Source of the DNA: Bacteroides pyogenes_A
GTDB lineage: Bacteria > Bacteroidota > Bacteroidia > Bacteroidales > Bacteroidaceae
Reading direction: 5' to 3' (one strand)
NCBI RefSeq assembly: GCF_048595595.1
Contig: NZ_CP184347.1
DNA: 64,000 nucleotides
The stretch's first letter is position 1. Each line of letters starts with the position of its first letter. Of the stretch, positions 59,988 to 64,000 are shown one piece after another. A model generated the notes under the pieces. The model worked only from the letters and a program-made list of their open reading frames with translations. It was not told the DNA's origin and ran no database searches. A program made the translations under genes and the position numbers.

Positions 59988-62510
59988 ATGAATACTTTAA
60001 GAATCAGGAATCTGATAGGATGTATCGCGCTCTCTTCTCTTTCTGTGCTTTCTGCGCAGGTGCGCACATCCTATACATTGGAGAAAGGATGGAGGTTTAC
60101 GCGCGAGGACAACCGGGACTTTGTGAAGCCCGGTTACGACGATGCGCGCTGGCAACCGGTGAGCGTTCCTCACGATTGGGCTATTTACGGGCCGTTCGGT
60201 GTGAACAACGATAAGCAGAATGTGGCCATCGTTCAGGACGGTCAGAAGGAGGCGATGGAGCATGCCGGGCGTACGGGCGGACTGCCTTTCGTGGGCGTGG
60301 GCTGGTATCGTCTGGCGTTCGAGGCTCCCGCTTTCGCGGAAGGAAAGAGGGCGGTGCTGATGTTCGACGGCGCCATGAGTCATGCGCGCGTATATGTGAA
60401 CGGACAGGAGGCGGGCTACTGGCCGTATGGCTACAACTCGTTCTGGCTGGATGTGACACCTTACTTGAAAGAAGGAGCGGTGAACTCTTTGGCAGTGCGT
60501 CTGGAGAATCAGCCCGAATCTTCGCGCTGGTATCCCGGAGCGGGCCTGTACCGGAACGTTCGCCTGCTGGTGACGGAAGACGCGCATGTGCCTGTGTGGG
60601 GAACGCAACTGACGACTCCCGTGGTAAATGAACGGTTTGCCAAGGTAAATCTGCGCACGAAATTGAATCTGCCTGAAGGCAAGGAAATATCTGCTTACCG
60701 CATTGTGACGGAACTGCGCGACAAGGCGGGGAAGACGGTGGCGACGGACGAGAAGCGGGGCAACCGGTTCGACGGCGCTCTCTTTGTTCAGGATTTTACG
60801 GTGGAGAACCCCGTGTTGTGGAGCCCCGATACGCCGGCGCTTTATACGGCGGTTTCGAAAGTCTACGAGGGGAATGTGCAGAAAGACGAATACACCACGG
60901 TGTTCGGCATCCGTTCCATCGAGATTGTTCCCGGAAAAGGTTTCTTCCTGAACGGGAAGAAAACGGTGTTCAAAGGCGTGTGCAACCATCACGACCTCGG
61001 TCCGTTGGGAGCTGCCGTGAACGATGCGGCCATCCGCCGGCAGGTTCGCATATTGAAAGACATGGGCTGCAATGCCATTCGCACGTCTCACAATATGCCT
61101 GCGCCGGAATTGGTAAAGGCATGCGATGAAATGGGAATGATGCTCATGCCGGAATCTTTCGACGAATGGAAAGCCAGAAAAGTGGAGAACGGCTATCATA
61201 AGATTTTCGACGAGTGGGCGGAAAAGGACTTGGTGAATCTGTTGCATCATTATCGCAACAATCCGAGCGTGGTGATGTGGTGTATCGGCAACGAAGTGCC
61301 CGATCAGTGGAACGGCGAGCGTGGCCCCAAACTTTCGCGCTTCCTGCAGGATATCTGCCACCGGGAAGATCCCACGCGCCCTGTGACACAAGGCATGGAC
61401 GCTCCCGATGCCGTGGTCAACAATAATATGGCGGCGGTGATGGATGTGGCAGGGTTCAACTATCGCCCGCACAAGTATCGTGAAAATTACCGCAAGCTCC
61501 CGCAGCAAATCATTTTGGGCAGCGAAACGGCTTCGACGGTAAGCTCGCGCGGAGTATATAAATTCCCCGTCGCCCGCCGGTGGATGAAGAAATACGACGA
61601 CCATCAGTCTTCTTCTTACGATGTGGAACATTGCTCATGGTCTAATCTTCCGGAAGACGACTTCATGCAACACGAGGATCTGCCGTATTGCATCGGTGAG
61701 TTCGTGTGGACGGGCTTCGACTATCTGGGAGAACCTACTCCTTACTACAGCGACTGGCCCAGCCATTCGTCGCTCTTCGGTATCATCGACCTTGCAGGCT
61801 TGCCGAAGGACCGCTACTACCTCTACCGCAGCCATTGGAACAAAGAGAAGGAGACTTTGCACATTCTGCCTCATTGGAACTGGGAGGGGCGCGAAGGAGA
61901 GGTGACGCCTGTGTTTGTCTACACCAACTATCCTTCGGCGGAGCTGTTTATCAACGGAAAGAGTCAGGGCAAGCGTACCAAAGACCTGACGGTGACGCTT
62001 GAAAACAGTGCCGACTCGGTGTCGATGATGAATCTCAAGCGGCAAACGCGCTATCGGTTGATGTGGATGGATACGAAATACGAACCCGGAACCGTAAAGG
62101 TGGTGGCATACGACGGGCAGGGAAAAGCAGTGGCGGAGAAAGAACTTCGTACGGCAGGCAGGCCCCATCGTATCGAACTGACCGCCGACCGTTCGGTCAT
62201 CAAAGCGGACGGTAAAGACCTTTCGTTCGTTACGGTGAAGGTGGTGGATAAAGACGGAAACCTCTGCCCGACGGCATCGCATTCCATCAGCTTTCAAGTG
62301 AAAGGAGCCGGCAGTTACCGTGCCGGGGCCAATGGCGACCCCACCTCTTTGGAGTCGTTCCAGCAACCGAGGATGAAGGTTTTCAACGGAATGATGACCG
62401 CCGTGGTTTCTTCCTCCGAGAAGGAAGGCGAGATAATATTGGAAGCCGCAGGAAAGGGACTGAAGAAAGGAACGGTGACCATCACCTCCCGCTCGGAAAC
62501 TGCGGAATAA
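59988..62510 (+). CDS. GH2 beta-galactosidase
   Basis: An 840-residue secreted GH2 enzyme: signal peptide (about 1-24, SVLSAQ), jelly-roll and Ig domains, TIM barrel with acid/base Glu in VMWCIGNEVPDQW and nucleophile Glu in CIGEFVWTGFDYLGEPTPYY, then DUF4982-type and Big/Ig-like C-terminal domains (about 640-840). The GEFVWTGFDYLGEP block is typical of beta-galactosidases rather than glucuronidases. It follows the second GH20 gene by 14 bp, closing the glycosidase operon; with the hexosaminidases it can remove galactose then N-acetylglucosamine from complex N-glycan antennae. Confidence 0.92.
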   Translation: MNTLRIRNLIGCIALSSLSVLSAQVRTSYTLEKGWRFTREDNRDFVKPGYDDARWQPVSVPHDWAIYGPFGVNNDKQNVAIVQDGQKEAMEHAGRTGGLPFVGVGWYRLAFEAPAFAEGKRAVLMFDGAMSHARVYVNGQEAGYWPYGYNSFWLDVTPYLKEGAVNSLAVRLENQPESSRWYPGAGLYRNVRLLVTEDAHVPVWGTQLTTPVVNERFAKVNLRTKLNLPEGKEISAYRIVTELRDKAGKTVATDEKRGNRFDGALFVQDFTVENPVLWSPDTPALYTAVSKVYEGNVQKDEYTTVFGIRSIEIVPGKGFFLNGKKTVFKGVCNHHDLGPLGAAVNDAAIRRQVRILKDMGCNAIRTSHNMPAPELVKACDEMGMMLMPESFDEWKARKVENGYHKIFDEWAEKDLVNLLHHYRNNPSVVMWCIGNEVPDQWNGERGPKLSRFLQDICHREDPTRPVTQGMDAPDAVVNNNMAAVMDVAGFNYRPHKYRENYRKLPQQIILGSETASTVSSRGVYKFPVARRWMKKYDDHQSSSYDVEHCSWSNLPEDDFMQHEDLPYCIGEFVWTGFDYLGEPTPYYSDWPSHSSLFGIIDLAGLPKDRYYLYRSHWNKEKETLHILPHWNWEGREGEVTPVFVYTNYPSAELFINGKSQGKRTKDLTVTLENSADSVSMMNLKRQTRYRLMWMDTKYEPGTVKVVAYDGQGKAVAEKELRTAGRPHRIELTADRSVIKADGKDLSFVTVKVVDKDGNLCPTASHSISFQVKGAGSYRAGANGDPTSLESFQQPRMKVFNGMMTAVVSSSEKEGEIILEAAGKGLKKGTVTITSRSETAE

Positions 62511-62605
62511 TATCTCTCATGTTGCCGAACAACCCGTACCGGGCGAACTACAAAAAGAAGGTAAATGAATGTCAAAAAGCACACCTTCTTAATTTTATTT
62601 TCAAA

Positions 62606-62669
62606 AGTTTCCCACTGGGGAAACAAAGGTTTCAATAGCGGGAAACAAAAGTTTCCCCAGTGGGAAACT
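62606..62669. repeat. composite palindromic element (19-bp inverted repeat)
   Basis: Arms AGTTTCCCACTGGGGAAAC (62606-62624) and GTTTCCCCAGTGGGAAACT (62651-62669) are perfect reverse complements, and each arm is itself nearly palindromic (GTTTCCC...GGGAAAC). Short GGTTTC/GGGAAAC pieces lie between. It resembles dispersed intergenic palindromes of Bacteroides. It lies between the galactosidase and the convergent fimbrillin-like gene. Confidence 0.8.
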
Positions 62670-62741
62670 GACAGTCTGCATATATATGCTTCACCCCCGC
62701 CATTAATGGTTGTGGCGGGGGGAAGGATTGTATCGGTTCCG

Positions 62742-62775
62742 GCAATTGCAGCAATATAATTATTGCTGCAATTGC
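62742..62775. terminator. 14-bp perfect hairpin overlapping the stop of the fimbrillin-like gene
   Basis: GCAATTGCAGCAAT (62742-62755) pairs with ATTGCTGCAATTGC (62762-62775) around ATAATT. On the minus strand the right arm encodes the last residues (LQLQQ) and the stop TAA begins in the stem. There is no T run, so it may protect mRNA or act as a factor-dependent end rather than a classical terminator. Confidence 0.6.
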
Positions 62776-64000
62776 AATTTTATGTCTTTACGTGATTTCA
62801 AATCTTTTAAACTCTGGGTTTGGGTATATGTATATCCCAGAATCGAGGATGTGAATTTTAATGATGTATTGTCCGGCATATTCGGCGGGTAGACTAACAT
62901 ACATTCTCCGTTGGAAGTCATTTGGATGTATAAAAGGTTATCATATCTACTATCTGTAGTTCCCTTTACTGATATTTGGGCATCAGTCGGTATATAACGA
63001 TCTCCCCATTTCCATTGTTGTCTGTCGTCATAGTATCCGCCATGATAATAAGCTCTTATTCCTGTTATTTTTTGTTCTTCTTGCACTCTTTCAGAAGTGA
63101 GAATAACAGTTTCATCTTTATAGTAAGGAGACGTCAGCTCTATTGTTTCCGTTTTGCCGTTTTCGTTCCGTTTGAAGTGCAGAACGATCGTCTTGCCTAT
63201 TTCAGCGTCGCTCTTTACCGTGTACTTGTAATAATATTCTCCGCCTCTAATCTCAAGAATCATTCCGTCATTTTGAGTCAAATCGGGAGTGAGCTGCTTT
63301 GTTTTCACATACACGTTGAACGGGAAAGCAGTTTTTGCTATTGTCGGAGGAACTTTGAACGAAATTCGTACTTTATTCTCGCTATAAGAACCGTCGCTTT
63401 CCAATTTTGCAAAGAAGTCGTACGGGTATCGCAATATCAAAGTGATCTCGCGGGTAATGATTCCGGCATTGCTTCCTGCCGTAGACCGGGCTATTACGTT
63501 TACTTTAAATTTTAATTCACGGTCGGTCGGTGTTTTTTTAACCGGAATTTTTAATACTCCTGTGTTAGTTCCCGTGTTGGTAATAACCGGCTTTCCAAGA
63601 TATTCATTGTTGTCTCCGTCCCAATCAGGATATATCTTTACTTGATTAATCCCTCCCGTAAAAAGAATATCGGATTTAAACTCACCGTTCTTCACAAAGA
63701 TCTGTCCCAATGGGTTTACCGTCAAGGTATGCGTTCCGTCCGATACGGAAGGATAGTCTTCCAGTTCGGTAGAAGCGAAAATATTGTTTCCCGCAGGCTT
63801 TGTCACGGCTTCCTCTTCCGTAGCATAACCTTTATTGTTTACGGCATTCACTTTCACGTGGTAATGATAGTTGCGTACAATATTATAACGAGACGATACC
63901 CCGGTAGTCTCATTAAACTTCTTCATTTCGATTTTATAAAAGGCATCCTTTCCTTTATACTTTCCTTTAAGAATAAGAAAAAGCGGCTGTTCATCGTTCT
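62760..64000 (-). CDS. fimbrillin-like / fimbrial tip-type secreted protein, 3' part (5' end outside window)
   Basis: The frame is open from the right window edge without a stop, so the ATG at 63926 is internal and the gene continues beyond 64000. About 412 residues are visible. The start of the visible part, ending in SSRYNIVRNYHYHVKVNAVNNKGYAT, matches the fimbrillin pattern in which a strand leads into RNxHYxVxVxxVxxxGY, common to Mfa/FimA-type subunits and minor fimbrial proteins of Bacteroidales. The following beta-rich domains (TLTVNPLGQIFVKNGEF, YFFAK-like strands, IRAYYHGGYYDDRQQW) have no enzyme motif. Likely an outer-membrane or surface protein; whether it is an accessory fimbrial component is uncertain. 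Confidence 0.65.
   Translation of the reverse strand, partial: NDEQPLFLILKGKYKGKDAFYKIEMKKFNETTGVSSRYNIVRNYHYHVKVNAVNNKGYATEEEAVTKPAGNNIFASTELEDYPSVSDGTHTLTVNPLGQIFVKNGEFKSDILFTGGINQVKIYPDWDGDNNEYLGKPVITNTGTNTGVLKIPVKKTPTDRELKFKVNVIARSTAGSNAGIITREITLILRYPYDFFAKLESDGSYSENKVRISFKVPPTIAKTAFPFNVYVKTKQLTPDLTQNDGMILEIRGGEYYYKYTVKSDAEIGKTIVLHFKRNENGKTETIELTSPYYKDETVILTSERVQEEQKITGIRAYYHGGYYDDRQQWKWGDRYIPTDAQISVKGTTDSRYDNLLYIQMTSNGECMLVYPPNMPDNTSLKFTSSILGYTYTQTQSLKDLKSRKDIKLQLQQ

Overview
The window looks like a chromosomal segment of a Bacteroides-type member of the Bacteroidales. The evidence is repeated Bacteroidota promoter architecture (TTTG, about 20 bases, TAnnTTTG), the near absence of strong Shine-Dalgarno sequences, and family content: carboxynorspermidine decarboxylase, DUF4301, DUF3078, AraC-MGMT fusions, lipoprotein glycosidases, a clostripain-family lipoprotein and a fimbrillin-like protein. 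No phage, plasmid, intact insertion sequence or CRISPR array is visible.

Layout. 0-5 kb: 3' end of a UvrD/PcrA helicase, a glycine-zipper lipoprotein, nspC, and a six-gene tRNA cluster (Gly-Leu-Leu-Gly-Leu-Gly). 5-13 kb: a thioredoxin, a long-chain acyl-CoA ligase, a CPA-type K+/H+ antiporter and a uracil permease. 11-25 kb: hybrid cluster protein (hcp) with a clear Crp/Fnr-type operator, a Crp/Fnr regulator, a histidine kinase and a sigma54-activating response regulator, an outer-membrane protein and a metallophosphoesterase lipoprotein. Opposite these lies a three-gene ABC exporter operon preceded by a near-consensus sigma54 (-24/-12) promoter, so the response regulator is its natural candidate activator. 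25-36 kb: MATE exporter, panB plus an MFS transporter, a RelA-type (p)ppGpp synthetase with a degenerate hydrolase site, DUF4301 plus a PagL-like lipid A deacylase, an AraC-MGMT repair protein and a DUF3078 outer-membrane protein. 37-44 kb: a clostripain-family lipoprotein flanked by two nearly identical 140-bp promoter/terminator cassettes, a B12-binding radical SAM protein, MscS, an RluA-family pseudouridine synthase and RlmD. 44-52 kb: pyruvate phosphate dikinase, two small beta-barrel proteins and a thiE/thiF pair. 52-62.5 kb: a CAZyme run (GH2 beta-mannosidase, GH20, GH20, GH2 beta-galactosidase) suited to trimming host N-glycans. The right edge holds a truncated fimbrillin-like gene.

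The most unusual property is not a gene. Nearly every intergenic gap, and four coding regions, carry locus-specific tandem duplications whose sequences are unrelated to each other but whose unit length clusters at 64-67 bp (others are 54, about 61, 72, 78, 87 and 133 bp). Several begin inside the last codons of a gene and extend past the stop. Inside genes the units are always multiples of three and fall in linkers, an N-terminal spacer or the n-region of a signal peptide. This points to a recurrent local duplication process with a preferred length.
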